Origin: Cryobacterium mannosilyticum | Lineage (GTDB): Bacteria > Actinomycetota > Actinomycetes > Actinomycetales > Microbacteriaceae | Length of the DNA stretch: 64,000 bases | NCBI RefSeq assembly: GCF_004402705.1 | Contig: NZ_SOFM01000044.1 | Location: forward strand, 1-64,000 | Direction of reading: 5' to 3' | Shown here: in pieces, positions 50,944 through 59,756 of the stretch | Layout of the letters: the number at the start of each line of letters is the position of its first letter | Numbering within the stretch: position 1 is the stretch's first letter | Translations under genes and position numbers: made by a program | The notes under the pieces: generated by a model | Database searches by the model: none | The model's input: the letters and a program-made list of their open reading frames with translations, nothing else | What the model was told of the DNA's origin: nothing

Positions 50944-51834
50944 TCAGGGCTGGGCGAGCATCCAGTCGACGGCCTCGGCCGCGGTGCGCTGGGAGAAGAC
51001 GAAACCGTCGTTCTGCAGCAGGGTCGAATCGACCTGCTGGTCGGCCAGCAGCAGTGCACGCGCGGCGTCCTGCAGGGCGACGGTGAGCACCAGCTCGGGC
51101 ACGGGGATCCGGAACGGGCGGTGCAGGGCCGTGGCCACGGCCTTGATCACGTCGTTCGAGCTGGCGGGGGTCGGGCCGACCAGGTTCACCGGGCCGGACA
51201 GTGCCGAACCGAGCAGGTGCACGATCGCGGCGGCCTCGTCGTGCAGGCTGATCCACGGCCAGTGCGCGGTGCCGCGGCCGAGCGGACCGGCCACGCCCAG
51301 GCGGACCAGCGGCAGCAGCGGCCGCAGCGCGCCGCCCCGGGCGATGACCAGCCCGGTGCGGAAGGTCACGACCCTGGTCTGCTCCGGCGCCCGAGCGGCC
51401 TCGGCCTCCCAGGCGGCGACGACGCCGGCCAGGAAATCGGTGCCCGGAGCGGACTGCTCGGTGAGCACCTCGCCGGGGCGGTCACCGTAGATGCCGACCG
51501 CGGAGGCGTTGAGCAGCACGGCCGGCGGGTGGGCGCTTCGCCGCATGGCGTCGGTGAGCGTGCGGGTGGCCTGCACCCGCGACTCGAGGATCTGCCGCCG
51601 GTACCCGGGGGTCCACGGCAGCCGGGCGAGAGACGCGCCGGACAGGTTGATCACCGCATCCACCTGCCCGAGCGCGGCCTCGTCCAGGGTCAGCGCGGCG
51701 GGATTCCAGCGGAATTCATTGGGCGTCCGCGGGTCGCGGCGCACCAGGCGCGCGACCGTATGGCCCGCCGCGCCGAGCTGGCGGCAGACCTCGGTGCCGA
51801 TCAGGCCGGAGGCCCCGGAGACCAGAACTCGCAT
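50944..51834 (-). CDS. TIGR01777-type NAD-dependent epimerase/dehydratase
   Basis: SDR-like protein of 296 aa. It has VLVSGASGLIGTEVCRQLGA (Rossmann GxxGxxG, residues 3-22), VDAVINLSGASLARLPWTPG near 58 and ASAVGIYGDRPGEVLTE near 110, all typical of the TIGR01777/SulA-like epimerase family. The C-terminal DUF1731-like segment is present (NLVGPTPASSNDVIKAVATA). Substrate unknown. Same strand as the OsmC gene, with a 15-base gap. Confidence 0.88.
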   Translation of the reverse strand: MRVLVSGASGLIGTEVCRQLGAAGHTVARLVRRDPRTPNEFRWNPAALTLDEAALGQVDAVINLSGASLARLPWTPGYRRQILESRVQATRTLTDAMRRSAHPPAVLLNASAVGIYGDRPGEVLTEQSAPGTDFLAGVVAAWEAEAARAPEQTRVVTFRTGLVIARGGALRPLLPLVRLGVAGPLGRGTAHWPWISLHDEAAAIVHLLGSALSGPVNLVGPTPASSNDVIKAVATALHRPFRIPVPELVLTVALQDAARALLLADQQVDSTLLQNDGFVFSQRTAAEAVDWMLAQP

Positions 51835-51849
51835 GAACGCCCGGCCCTG

Positions 51850-52275
51850 CTAGGCCAGCTCGGCTTCGATCGTGATCGGGATGCCGGCCAGCGCCTTGGA
51901 GATCGGGCAGTTGGTCTTCGCGTCCGCGGCGAAGGCCTCGAACTCCTCCTCGGTCAGGCCGGGCACGCTGGCGCTGACGAGGAGGTGGCTGCCGACGACG
52001 CCGACCCCGGCCTCGAAGGTGACCGCCGCGGTGGTCTGGATGCTCTCCGGCGTGTGACCGGCGGCGCTGAGGCCGTTGGCGAGGGCCATCGAGAAGCAGG
52101 CGGAGTGGGCCGCGCCGAGGAGTTCCTCCGGGTTGGTCGTGTTCGGGCTGCCGACGGACCTGGCCTGCCAGGTGACCGGGAATTCGGCGGCCTGCGATGA
52201 GTCGAGGGAGACGGTGCCCTGGCCGGACTTCAGATCGCCGGTCCAGACGGTGGTCGCTTCGCTGGTCAATGCCAT
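51850..52275 (-). CDS. OsmC family peroxiredoxin
   Basis: Organic hydroperoxide-reducing protein of 141 aa. The two redox cysteines are in LLGAAHSACFSMAL (near 55) and NCPISKALAG (near 127), as in OsmC; NTTNPEELLGAAHSACF is family-typical. CAGGAGG precedes the ATG at 52275. It probably detoxifies lipid or organic peroxides with a lipoylated or thiol donor. Confidence 0.92.
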   Translation of the reverse strand: MALTSEATTVWTGDLKSGQGTVSLDSSQAAEFPVTWQARSVGSPNTTNPEELLGAAHSACFSMALANGLSAAGHTPESIQTTAAVTFEAGVGVVGSHLLVSASVPGLTEEEFEAFAADAKTNCPISKALAGIPITIEAELA

Positions 52276-52361
52276 GGTGTTACCTCCTGAGTGAACCTCC
52301 AGCCTAACCATGGGGGCCGGCGGCAGGGGGCCACCCCGTCTGGGAATCGGCAGGGAGGCCG

Positions 52362-52883
52362 CTATCCGGCGCTGGCCGGCCCCCGGCCGAGCAGCCCGGA
52401 CCGTACCAGCAGCAGGTACAGCTGGCAGCCGAGGCAGTAGTCGAACACGGCGTTGAGGAAGGCCGCGACGAACGCGGCCGCCGCGGCGATGCCCACGGCC
52501 GGAGCCAGGCCGACCAGGCCGAGCACGACGCCGACGAGGGTGACCAGCAGGCCGACGCCCTGGGCGAACGTCGGCGGGGCGGGGTTCTCCAGTGCACCCG
52601 GCGGGGCCAGCCGGGGCCGCACGAAACGCTTGAACAGCAGACCCCAGGGGTGCCGGCCGGCGCCCGCGATCGCGCCCCAGGCGAACAGGGCGGCCAGCAC
52701 GACGAGCAGCGAGAGCGCGGCGGCGGATGCCCCGGTCAGCGACAGGAACACCACCACGAGCAGCAGCACGGCGGTGATCCCGGCGCCGAACCGCGGGCCG
52801 CGCGGGTCGAGGTCGGGCCGGCGGGGGCGGGGCGCACCCGCTCCGGCCGCGGGCGTGCCGGGTTCAGCGGGCAAGAGTGGCAT
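52362..52883 (-). CDS. DUF4395 family membrane protein
   Basis: Protein of 173 aa with four hydrophobic helices, starting after a Pro-rich cytoplasmic segment (DLDPRGPRFGAGITAVLL). HPWGLLFKRFVRPRLAPP, ENPAPPTFAQGVGLLVT and NAVFDYCLGCQLYLLLVR match DUF4395; the CLGC pair may be redox-active. It overlaps the upstream thioredoxin-like gene by 20 bases, suggesting the two form a membrane thiol-redox unit. Function of the family not established. Confidence 0.85.
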   Translation of the reverse strand: MPLLPAEPGTPAAGAGAPRPRRPDLDPRGPRFGAGITAVLLLVVVFLSLTGASAAALSLLVVLAALFAWGAIAGAGRHPWGLLFKRFVRPRLAPPGALENPAPPTFAQGVGLLVTLVGVVLGLVGLAPAVGIAAAAAFVAAFLNAVFDYCLGCQLYLLLVRSGLLGRGPASAG

Positions 52884-53313
52884 GGCGGCTCCCGGGGAGG
52901 TCGTCGAGGTGGGCGATGATTCCGGCCTTGTGCGGGGCGCCGCCGACCCGGGCCTGCACCCGCCCGGTCCGGTCGAGGATCAGCGTGGTCGGGGTCTGCA
53001 AGACCTGGAACCGGCGGGCCAGGTCGGCCCGGTGGGTGAGGTCCACCTCGACGTGCACGACGCCGGGCCGGGACCGGGCAACGCCGGCGAGCATCCGGTG
53101 GGTGCCGGGGCAGCGGGAGCAGTGTTCGGTGGAGAACTGCACCAGGGTGGCTTCCGCGCCGAACTGGGCGGTGCTGGCGACATCCGCCGGGGTCAGCGCG
53201 GGCGCCTCCGCCACCTCGGTGAAGCGGCCCTGCCGGGCGCGCCAGGCCAGCCCGAGGCCGGTCGCGGCGGCCACGAGCGCCAGCACACTGCCGAGGGCGA
53301 GAATCGGATCCAT
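52864..53313 (-). CDS. membrane-anchored thioredoxin-like protein
   Basis: Protein of 149 aa: one N-terminal helix (about 3-25), then a thioredoxin fold with the active site EHCSRCPGTHRML (CxxC near residues 64-67), and the cis-Pro loop QVLQTPTTLILD. An Arg between the cysteines and a following Pro make it a TlpA-like variant. The downstream DUF4395 gene overlaps it by 20 bases. Predicted role: extracytoplasmic disulfide exchange, perhaps with DUF4395 carrying electrons across the membrane. Confidence 0.85.
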   Translation of the reverse strand: MDPILALGSVLALVAAATGLGLAWRARQGRFTEVAEAPALTPADVASTAQFGAEATLVQFSTEHCSRCPGTHRMLAGVARSRPGVVHVEVDLTHRADLARRFQVLQTPTTLILDRTGRVQARVGGAPHKAGIIAHLDDLPGSRHATLAR

Positions 53314-53432
53314 TCCGCAACGGTACGGGCGTCCCGGACCGGCCGGGGGAGTGTGACGACAGGTTACGGCGGAGGCCCGGCCGCGCCGGGCGCCGCGTGC
53401 GCTCTCGCACCGTGACCGATAGCCTGTAATTC

Positions 53433-54410
53433 GTGTCTACGTCCTATAACCCTTTCGGCCAGGTCCTCGTCGCCCTGGTCACTCCCTTCACTGCCGACGG
53501 CGAAGTCGACTGGGCGGGAGTGGAGAAACACATCGACGACGTGATCACCGCGGGCGCCGACGGCATCGTCGTCACCGGCACCACCGGGGAGACGTCCACC
53601 CTGACCGACCCGGAGAAGATCAGGCTGGTCGAGGTCGGCAAGGATGTCGCGGCCGGCCGGGCCAAGATCATCACCGGCGGCGGCTCCAACGAGACCGCGC
53701 ACGCCATGCAGCTCGCCCGCCAGAGCGAGAAGGCCGGCGCCGACGGCAACATGATCGTCACCCCGTACTACAACAAGCCCACCCAGTCGGGCATCCTCAC
53801 CCACTTCCGGATGATCGCCGACGCCACCGACCTGCCGGTGATCCTCTACGACATCCCCAGTCGCACCGGCGTCCCGATCAACTACGAGACCATCCTGCGC
53901 GCCGCGAAGCACCCGAACATCCTCGCCGTGAAGGACGCCAAGGGCGACCTGGCCCAGGTCAGCCGGGTGCTCAACCAGACCGACCTGCTCTACTTCTCCG
54001 GCGACGACCCGAATGTGCTGCCGCACCTGTCGATCGGGGCGACCGGCCTGATCGGCGTCACCGCGAACATCGCGGCCACGCCGTACCGCCAGATGGTGGA
54101 CGCCGTCAACGCCGGCGACCTGAAGACGGCCACCGCCGCGCACCGCCAGCTCGAACCCCTCGTGCGGGCCTGCATGACCCACGTCCCCGGCACCGTCGCG
54201 GTCAAGTACATCCTGCACGGCCTCGGCCGGATCGGCAGCCCGCGGGTGCGCCTGCCCCTGGTCGGCCCGGAGGACTTCGAGGCCGCGCAGATCGAGGACG
54301 AGATCGACCTGGTCAAGAACATCCCCGGGGTCGACTTCTCCAACTTCCGCCCCGACCGCAACGCCGCCGCGGGCGGCGCGCTGCCGAAGATCGCCGGAAC
54401 AACACGCTAA
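53433..54410 (+). CDS. dapA: 4-hydroxy-tetrahydrodipicolinate synthase
   Basis: Schiff-base aldolase of 325 aa condensing pyruvate with aspartate semialdehyde. Motifs are VVTGTTGETSTLTDPEK (near 46), TPYYNKPTQSGILTHF with the catalytic Tyr, YDIPSRTGVPI, and ILAVKDAKGDL with the Schiff-base Lys near 171. The GTG at 53433 is only a few bases after TGTAAT, suggesting a leaderless or very short leader. It lies 2.5 kb after dapB and directly before the second RNase J, an arrangement common in actinobacteria. Confidence 0.94.
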   Translation: MSTSYNPFGQVLVALVTPFTADGEVDWAGVEKHIDDVITAGADGIVVTGTTGETSTLTDPEKIRLVEVGKDVAAGRAKIITGGGSNETAHAMQLARQSEKAGADGNMIVTPYYNKPTQSGILTHFRMIADATDLPVILYDIPSRTGVPINYETILRAAKHPNILAVKDAKGDLAQVSRVLNQTDLLYFSGDDPNVLPHLSIGATGLIGVTANIAATPYRQMVDAVNAGDLKTATAAHRQLEPLVRACMTHVPGTVAVKYILHGLGRIGSPRVRLPLVGPEDFEAAQIEDEIDLVKNIPGVDFSNFRPDRNAAAGGALPKIAGTTR

Positions 54411-54438
54411 TCACGCCACCGACCCCCTAGGAGGGCCC

Positions 54439-56115
54439 ATGCCCATCGACGTCTACGACCCGGCCCCCCTCGAACCGGGCACGCTGCGGGTCATCCCGAT
54501 CGGGGGTCTGGGCGAGATCGGCCGCAACATGACCTCGTTCGAGATCGACGGCAAGATCCTCATCGTCGACTGCGGGGTGCTGTTCCCCGAGGAGCACCAG
54601 CCCGGCGTCGACCTCATCCTGCCCGACTTCAGCCCGATCAGGGACCGCCTCGACGACATCCTCGGGGTCGTGCTCACCCACGGGCACGAGGACCACATCG
54701 GGGCCGTGCCATATCTGCTCAAGCTGCGGCAGGACATCCCGTTGATCGGGTCGGGGCTGACCCTCGCCTTCATCGAGGCGAAGCTTAAGGAACACCGGAT
54801 CACCCCGTACACCCTGCAGGTGAAGGAGGGCCAGAAGGAACGCCTCGGCCCGTTCAACCTCGAGTTCGTCGCCGTCAACCACTCGATCCCCGACGCCCTG
54901 GCCGTGGCGATCAAGACCGTCGCCGGCACCGTGCTGCACACGGGCGACTTCAAGATGGACCAGCTGCCGCTCGACCACCGGCTGACCGACCTGCGCGAAT
55001 TCGCCCGGCTCGGCACCGAGGGCGTCGACCTCTTCCTGGTCGACTCCACGAACGCGGATGTCCCGGGCTTCACCCCCTCCGAGCGCCTGATCGGCCCGGT
55101 GCTCGAGGACGTCATCGCCCGTGCCCCGCGCCGGGTGATCGTCGCCAGCTTCTCCAGCCATGTGCACCGGGTGCAGCAGGTGCTCGACGCCGCCTACGCG
55201 AACGACCGCAGGGTGGCCCTGCTCGGCCGGTCGATGGTGCGCAACATGACCATCGCCGCCGAGCTCGGCTACCTGCGGGTGCCGGAGGGGGTGCTGGTCG
55301 ATTTCAAGAAGGCCGGCAGCATCCCCGACGACAAGATCGTCTACATGTCCACCGGGTCGCAGGGCGAGCCGATGGCCGTGCTCAGCCGGATGGTGAACAT
55401 GGACCACCAGGTCGAGGTGGGCCTCGGCGACACGGTCATCCTCGCCTCCAGCCTGATCCCCGGCAACGAGAACGCGGTCTACCGGATCATCGACGGGCTG
55501 ACCAAGCTCGGCGCCACCGTCGTGCACAAGGGCAACGCGAAGGTGCACGTCTCCGGGCACGCCGCCGCCGGCGAACTGACCTACTGCTACAACATCCTCA
55601 AGCCGAAGAACGTGCTGCCCGTGCACGGGGAGTACCGCCACCTCGTCGCCAACGCCAAGCTCGCAGTCGAGACCGGGGTGCCCGACGCGAACGTGATTCT
55701 CGCCGAGGACGGCACCGTGCTCGACCTGCGCGCCGGCGTCGTGCGGAAGGTCGGCCAGCTCGACCTGGGCTACGTCTACGTCGACGGGTCGAGCGTCGGC
55801 GAGATCACCGACGCCGACCTCAAGGACCGCCGCACCCTCGCCGAGGAGGGGTTCATCTCGATCATCATCGTGGTCGACGCCTCCACCGGCAAGGTCATCG
55901 TCGGCCCGGAGATCCACGCCAAGGGATTCGCCGAGGACGCCTCCGTCTTCGACGCCGTGCGGCCCAAGATCGAGGCTGCCCTGGCCGAGGCCGCGCAGAA
56001 CGGGGTGCGCGACACGCACGCCCTGCAGCAGATCGTGCGCCGCACGGTCGGCCGCTGGGTGAACGTGGCCTTCCGTCGCCGCCCGATGATCGTCCCGCTG
56101 GTGATCGAGGCGTAG
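54439..56115 (+). CDS. rnj: ribonuclease J, second paralogue
   Basis: RNase J of 558 aa with HGHEDHIGAVPYLL near residue 78, LHTGDFKMDQLPLDHRLTDL, STGSQGEPMAVLSRMV and VHVSGHAAAGEL, all catalytic features intact. AGGAGG stands five bases before ATG 54439. Position after dapA and before ftsK is the usual actinobacterial locus, so this is probably the ancestral copy and 40049-41755 the extra one. Both retain the full beta-CASP and C-terminal domain (IVRRTVGRWVNVAFRRRPMI). Confidence 0.94.
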   Translation: MPIDVYDPAPLEPGTLRVIPIGGLGEIGRNMTSFEIDGKILIVDCGVLFPEEHQPGVDLILPDFSPIRDRLDDILGVVLTHGHEDHIGAVPYLLKLRQDIPLIGSGLTLAFIEAKLKEHRITPYTLQVKEGQKERLGPFNLEFVAVNHSIPDALAVAIKTVAGTVLHTGDFKMDQLPLDHRLTDLREFARLGTEGVDLFLVDSTNADVPGFTPSERLIGPVLEDVIARAPRRVIVASFSSHVHRVQQVLDAAYANDRRVALLGRSMVRNMTIAAELGYLRVPEGVLVDFKKAGSIPDDKIVYMSTGSQGEPMAVLSRMVNMDHQVEVGLGDTVILASSLIPGNENAVYRIIDGLTKLGATVVHKGNAKVHVSGHAAAGELTYCYNILKPKNVLPVHGEYRHLVANAKLAVETGVPDANVILAEDGTVLDLRAGVVRKVGQLDLGYVYVDGSSVGEITDADLKDRRTLAEEGFISIIIVVDASTGKVIVGPEIHAKGFAEDASVFDAVRPKIEAALAEAAQNGVRDTHALQQIVRRTVGRWVNVAFRRRPMIVPLVIEA

Positions 56116-56119
56116 CCCG

Positions 56120-56139
56120 CTCCGGCGCTCAGACCGGAG
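56120..56139 (+). terminator. hairpin just after the second RNase J gene
   Basis: CTCCGG (56120-56125) and CCGGAG (56134-56139) form a 6-bp stem with an 8-base loop, four bases after the stop. It is followed by AATTT rather than a T-run. Confidence 0.4.
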
Positions 56140-56141
56140 AA

Positions 56142-56190
56142 TTTCGCGCCACGCGGGTGTCCCGGGTGCCGGGCACGGCGTGTCGCGAAA
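56142..56190. repeat. 49-bp inverted repeat upstream of ftsK
   Basis: Positions 56142-56154 (TTTCGCGCCACGC) pair with 56178-56190 at 12 of 13 places around a 23-base interior. It is separate from the small hairpin just upstream and lies about 95 bases before ftsK. Confidence 0.75.
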
Positions 56191-56283
56191 AACTCCATCC
56201 CGAACGTGCGGGACGGTAAGCGGTCGCAATCGCGTGGGCGTGGGGTGACCCGGATGTCCGAGGGCGACGGTACCGTAGATTCC

Positions 56284-59148
56284 ATGGCTACGAGCACTAA
56301 GTCGACCGGGCGCGCCCGCACCTCGCCTGCGCGCGGCACGGCCGCGCGAAAGCCCGCCCAGAAGACCCAGACCCAGAAGACCGTCAAATTCACGGCCGGC
56401 GACCCCGGCCCCGGACTGTTCGCCCGGATCTGGATGGCGCTCGCCCACGTCACCGGCGGCGCCGCGCGCGCCCTCGGCCCCGAACAGCTCTCCAAGGAGG
56501 AACGCCGAGACGGCCTGCCCTTCTTCCTCGTGCTCCTGGCCATCGCGGGCGCGGTGATCGAATGGTTCCTGATCAACAGTCCCGTCGCGCAGACCCTCGA
56601 CGCCTGGACCTTCGGCGGCCTGTTCGGCCGGGTCGCATTCGCGCTGCCCGTGATCATGCTGCTGTTCGCGGTCTGGCTTTTCCGCAACCCCAGCTCGGTG
56701 CACGACAACGGCCGGATCGGCATCGGCCTGTCGCTGCTGCTCGTGTCGGTCTCGGGCCTCTGCCACATCTTCGGCGGCCAGCCGGCGCCCAGCGACGGCA
56801 TGGAGGTGCTCGCCCTGTCCGGCGGTGTGATCGGCTGGATGATCGCCGCGCCGCTGATCTACCTGACCACCGCCATCGGCGCCACCATCGTCGTGATCCT
56901 GCTGCTGGCCCTCAGCCTCTTCATCATCACGAAGACCCCGCCGAACCGGATCGGCGCGCGCAGCCGTGAGCTCTACGCCTGGCTGTTCGGCGCCCAGCTC
57001 CCCGACCCAGAGGAACGCGCGGCCGCCCGTGAGGCGAAGCTGGAGAAGACCGTGCAGGTCGAACTCGACGGCGTCGACGAGGACACCAGCACCCTGCCCT
57101 GGTGGCGGCGCAACACGAGCAAGCGCGAGGAAGACCCCGATTTCAGCAGCCCGGTCAGCACGGATGCGCACCCCGCCGGCGAGGCGGAGCCGCCGGCATC
57201 CGACCCGCTGAGCACCCTGCTCGGCGGCGACGGCCGCGGCAGTTTCGCCACCGCCCTGGAGGGTGCCCAGCCGGCCCCGGGCGGCGACAAGGACCACGGC
57301 GACACTGACCACTACGGCACCGAGGTGCTCGAAGACCTCATCCGCGCCGAGGACGCCATCAAGCGCTTCACCGGCGAGATCGACGTGCAGCGCGGCTCGG
57401 CCACGGGCCTGTACGCCGACGACCCGACCGGGCTCACCGAGGTGCTCCCCGGTTTCGACGAGCTCGACGCGGCTGCTCTGGCCCCGCGCCCCGAAGCCGC
57501 AGCCCCGGAGCCGGCAGCCCCCTACCAGCTGCCGTCGAACACGACGCTGACCAAGGGCCCGCCGGCGAAGGCCCGCTCGGCCGCGAACGACGAGATCGTG
57601 AAGTCGATCACCGAGGTGCTCCGCCAGTTCCAGGTCGACGCGAAGGTCACCGGGTTCTCCCGCGGCCCCACCGTCACCCAGTACGAGATCGAGCTCGGCC
57701 CGGGCGTCAAGGTGGAACGGGTCACCGCGCTGAGCAAGAACCTCTCCTACGCGGTCGCCTCGAACGAGGTGCGCATCCTCTCGCCCATCCCGGGCAAGAG
57801 TGCCATCGGCATCGAGATCCCCAACACCGACCGCGAGATCGTCACCCTCGGTGACGTGCTCCGCTCCGGCACCGCGACCAACAGCACCCACCCGATGACC
57901 ATCGGCGTCGGCAAAGACGTCGGCGGCGGATTCGTCATCGCCAACCTTGCCAAGATGCCCCACCTGCTCGTGGCCGGTTCCACCGGCTCCGGCAAGTCGA
58001 GCTTTGTGAACTCGATGATCACCAGCCTGCTGATGCGCGCCAAGCCCAGCGACGTGCGGATGGTGCTGATCGACCCGAAGCGGGTCGAACTCGCCGCCTA
58101 CGCCGGGGTGCCGCACCTGATCACGCCGATCATCACCAGCCCGAAGAAGGCCGCCGAGGCCCTGCAGTGGGTCGTCAAAGAGATGGACATGCGCTACGAC
58201 GACCTGGCCAGCTTCGGCTTCCGCCACATCGACGACTTCAACAAGGCCGTCGTGAACAACGAGATCGTGCTGCCCGCCGGCAGCGCCCGCACCCTCAAGC
58301 CCTACCCCTACCTCCTCGTCGTCGTCGATGAGCTCGCCGACCTGATGATGGTCGCCCCGCGCGACGTCGAGGACTCGATCGTGCGCATCACCCAGCTCGC
58401 TCGCGCCTCCGGCATCCACCTCGTCCTGGCCACCCAGCGGCCCAGCGTCGACGTCGTCACCGGCCTGATCAAGGCGAACGTGCCGTCCCGGCTCGCCTTC
58501 GCCGTGACCAGCGTCACCGACTCCCGGGTCATCCTCGACCAGCCGGGCGCCGACAAGCTGATCGGCCAGGGTGACGCCCTGTTCCTGCCGATGGGGGCGT
58601 CCAAGGCCATCCGGGTGCAGGGCGCCTGGGTCAACGAGGCCGAGATCGAACGGGTCGTCAAGCACGTCACCCAGCAGGCCCGCCCCGACTACCGGCCGGA
58701 TGTCTCGATGGTCGCCCCGCGCAAGGAGATCGACTCCGACATCGGCGACGACCTCGAGGTGTTGCTCGCCGCTGCCGAACTCGTCGTCTCCACCCAGTTC
58801 GGCTCCACGTCAATGCTGCAGCGGAAGCTGCGGGTCGGCTTCGCCAAGGCCGGCCGGCTGATGGACCTGCTCGAGTCCCGGGAGATCGTCGGCCCGTCCG
58901 AGGGCTCGAAGGCCCGGGACGTGCTCGTCACGGTCGAACAGCTGCCGAGCGTGCTCGCACTGCTCCGCGGGTCGGACGAGCAGCACCACGCGGCCAGCGC
59001 GAACGCGCAGGCCGCCGCGGCACACCAGGCCGACAGTGCCCCTGACTCCCGGTACGCCGGCGACCCGGTCGCGAAGATGTCCGAGGGGTACCCTGAAGAA
59101 GAGGCTGCCCCCGATGAGGATGCCTGGCAACTGACCGACAGGGAATGA
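56284..59148 (+). CDS. ftsK: DNA translocase FtsK
   Basis: Septal DNA pump of 954 aa. Four helices lie at about 75-225 (GLPFFLVLLAIAGAVIEWF at the start). A linker of about 200 residues follows, then FtsK alpha/beta motor domains with Walker A STGSGKSSF near 566 and Walker B LLVVVDELADLMM. The C-terminal gamma winged helix, which reads oriented DNA motifs, is near 810-880 (STSMLQRKLRVGFAKAGRLM). ATG 56284 follows GTAGAT by a few bases, predicting a leaderless transcript; an upstream in-frame ATG at 56254 is unlikely. Confidence 0.95.
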   Translation: MATSTKSTGRARTSPARGTAARKPAQKTQTQKTVKFTAGDPGPGLFARIWMALAHVTGGAARALGPEQLSKEERRDGLPFFLVLLAIAGAVIEWFLINSPVAQTLDAWTFGGLFGRVAFALPVIMLLFAVWLFRNPSSVHDNGRIGIGLSLLLVSVSGLCHIFGGQPAPSDGMEVLALSGGVIGWMIAAPLIYLTTAIGATIVVILLLALSLFIITKTPPNRIGARSRELYAWLFGAQLPDPEERAAAREAKLEKTVQVELDGVDEDTSTLPWWRRNTSKREEDPDFSSPVSTDAHPAGEAEPPASDPLSTLLGGDGRGSFATALEGAQPAPGGDKDHGDTDHYGTEVLEDLIRAEDAIKRFTGEIDVQRGSATGLYADDPTGLTEVLPGFDELDAAALAPRPEAAAPEPAAPYQLPSNTTLTKGPPAKARSAANDEIVKSITEVLRQFQVDAKVTGFSRGPTVTQYEIELGPGVKVERVTALSKNLSYAVASNEVRILSPIPGKSAIGIEIPNTDREIVTLGDVLRSGTATNSTHPMTIGVGKDVGGGFVIANLAKMPHLLVAGSTGSGKSSFVNSMITSLLMRAKPSDVRMVLIDPKRVELAAYAGVPHLITPIITSPKKAAEALQWVVKEMDMRYDDLASFGFRHIDDFNKAVVNNEIVLPAGSARTLKPYPYLLVVVDELADLMMVAPRDVEDSIVRITQLARASGIHLVLATQRPSVDVVTGLIKANVPSRLAFAVTSVTDSRVILDQPGADKLIGQGDALFLPMGASKAIRVQGAWVNEAEIERVVKHVTQQARPDYRPDVSMVAPRKEIDSDIGDDLEVLLAAAELVVSTQFGSTSMLQRKLRVGFAKAGRLMDLLESREIVGPSEGSKARDVLVTVEQLPSVLALLRGSDEQHHAASANAQAAAAHQADSAPDSRYAGDPVAKMSEGYPEEEAAPDEDAWQLTDRE

Positions 59149-59151
59149 CCG

Positions 59152-59751
59152 ATGGCCACACCACTCACGCCCGTCGCGCGCCCCGGCAACTGGAACCTGC
59201 CCAACCTGATCACGGTGGTGCGCATCCTGCTGGCACCCGTGTTCATCTGGCTGCTCCTGGCCGACGCGGGCCAGGACGGCGCCCTCCGCTGGGCCGCCGC
59301 AGTGCTCTTCATCCTCGCCATAGCGACCGACGGGATCGACGGCGCGATCGCCCGCCGCAACAACCAGGTCACCGACCTCGGCAAGCTCCTCGACCCGATC
59401 GCGGACAAGGTGCTTACCGGCGGGGCGCTCGTGTCCCTGTCCATCCTCGGCGAATTGTGGTGGTGGGTGACCATCGTCATCCTCGTGCGCGAAATCGGCA
59501 TCACCGTCTTCCGGTTCGTGATGCTGAAGGACCGGGTCATCCCCGCCTCACGGGGCGGCAAGCTCAAGACCGTGCTGCAGTCCGTGGCGATCTCGCTGGC
59601 CCTCGTGCCGCTCTGGCTGCTGCTGGGTGACTGGGTGCACTGGGTGAACGGCGCGGTCATGGCCGCGGCGCTGGTCGCGACCGTGATCACCGGGGTCGAC
59701 TACCTCCTCGCCGCCCGCCGCGACAACCGCGACGCTCCGGCCGCGAACTGA
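59152..59751 (+). CDS. pgsA: CDP-diacylglycerol-glycerol-3-phosphate 3-phosphatidyltransferase
   Basis: Integral membrane phospholipid enzyme of 199 aa making phosphatidylglycerol phosphate. The CDP-alcohol phosphotransferase motif DGIDGAIARRNNQVTDLGKL with DPIADK following (about 61-87) carries the metal-binding aspartates. Five or six hydrophobic segments are visible. It starts three bases after ftsK ends and is followed after five bases by cinA, indicating one transcription unit. Confidence 0.93.
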   Translation: MATPLTPVARPGNWNLPNLITVVRILLAPVFIWLLLADAGQDGALRWAAAVLFILAIATDGIDGAIARRNNQVTDLGKLLDPIADKVLTGGALVSLSILGELWWWVTIVILVREIGITVFRFVMLKDRVIPASRGGKLKTVLQSVAISLALVPLWLLLGDWVHWVNGAVMAAALVATVITGVDYLLAARRDNRDAPAAN

Positions 59752-59756
59752 CGCCG

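Noticed and set aside
54427..58665. Minus-strand open frame of about 1400 codons opposite RNase J and ftsK
   Set aside because: It spans two real genes and their gap in antisense and has no domain signal.
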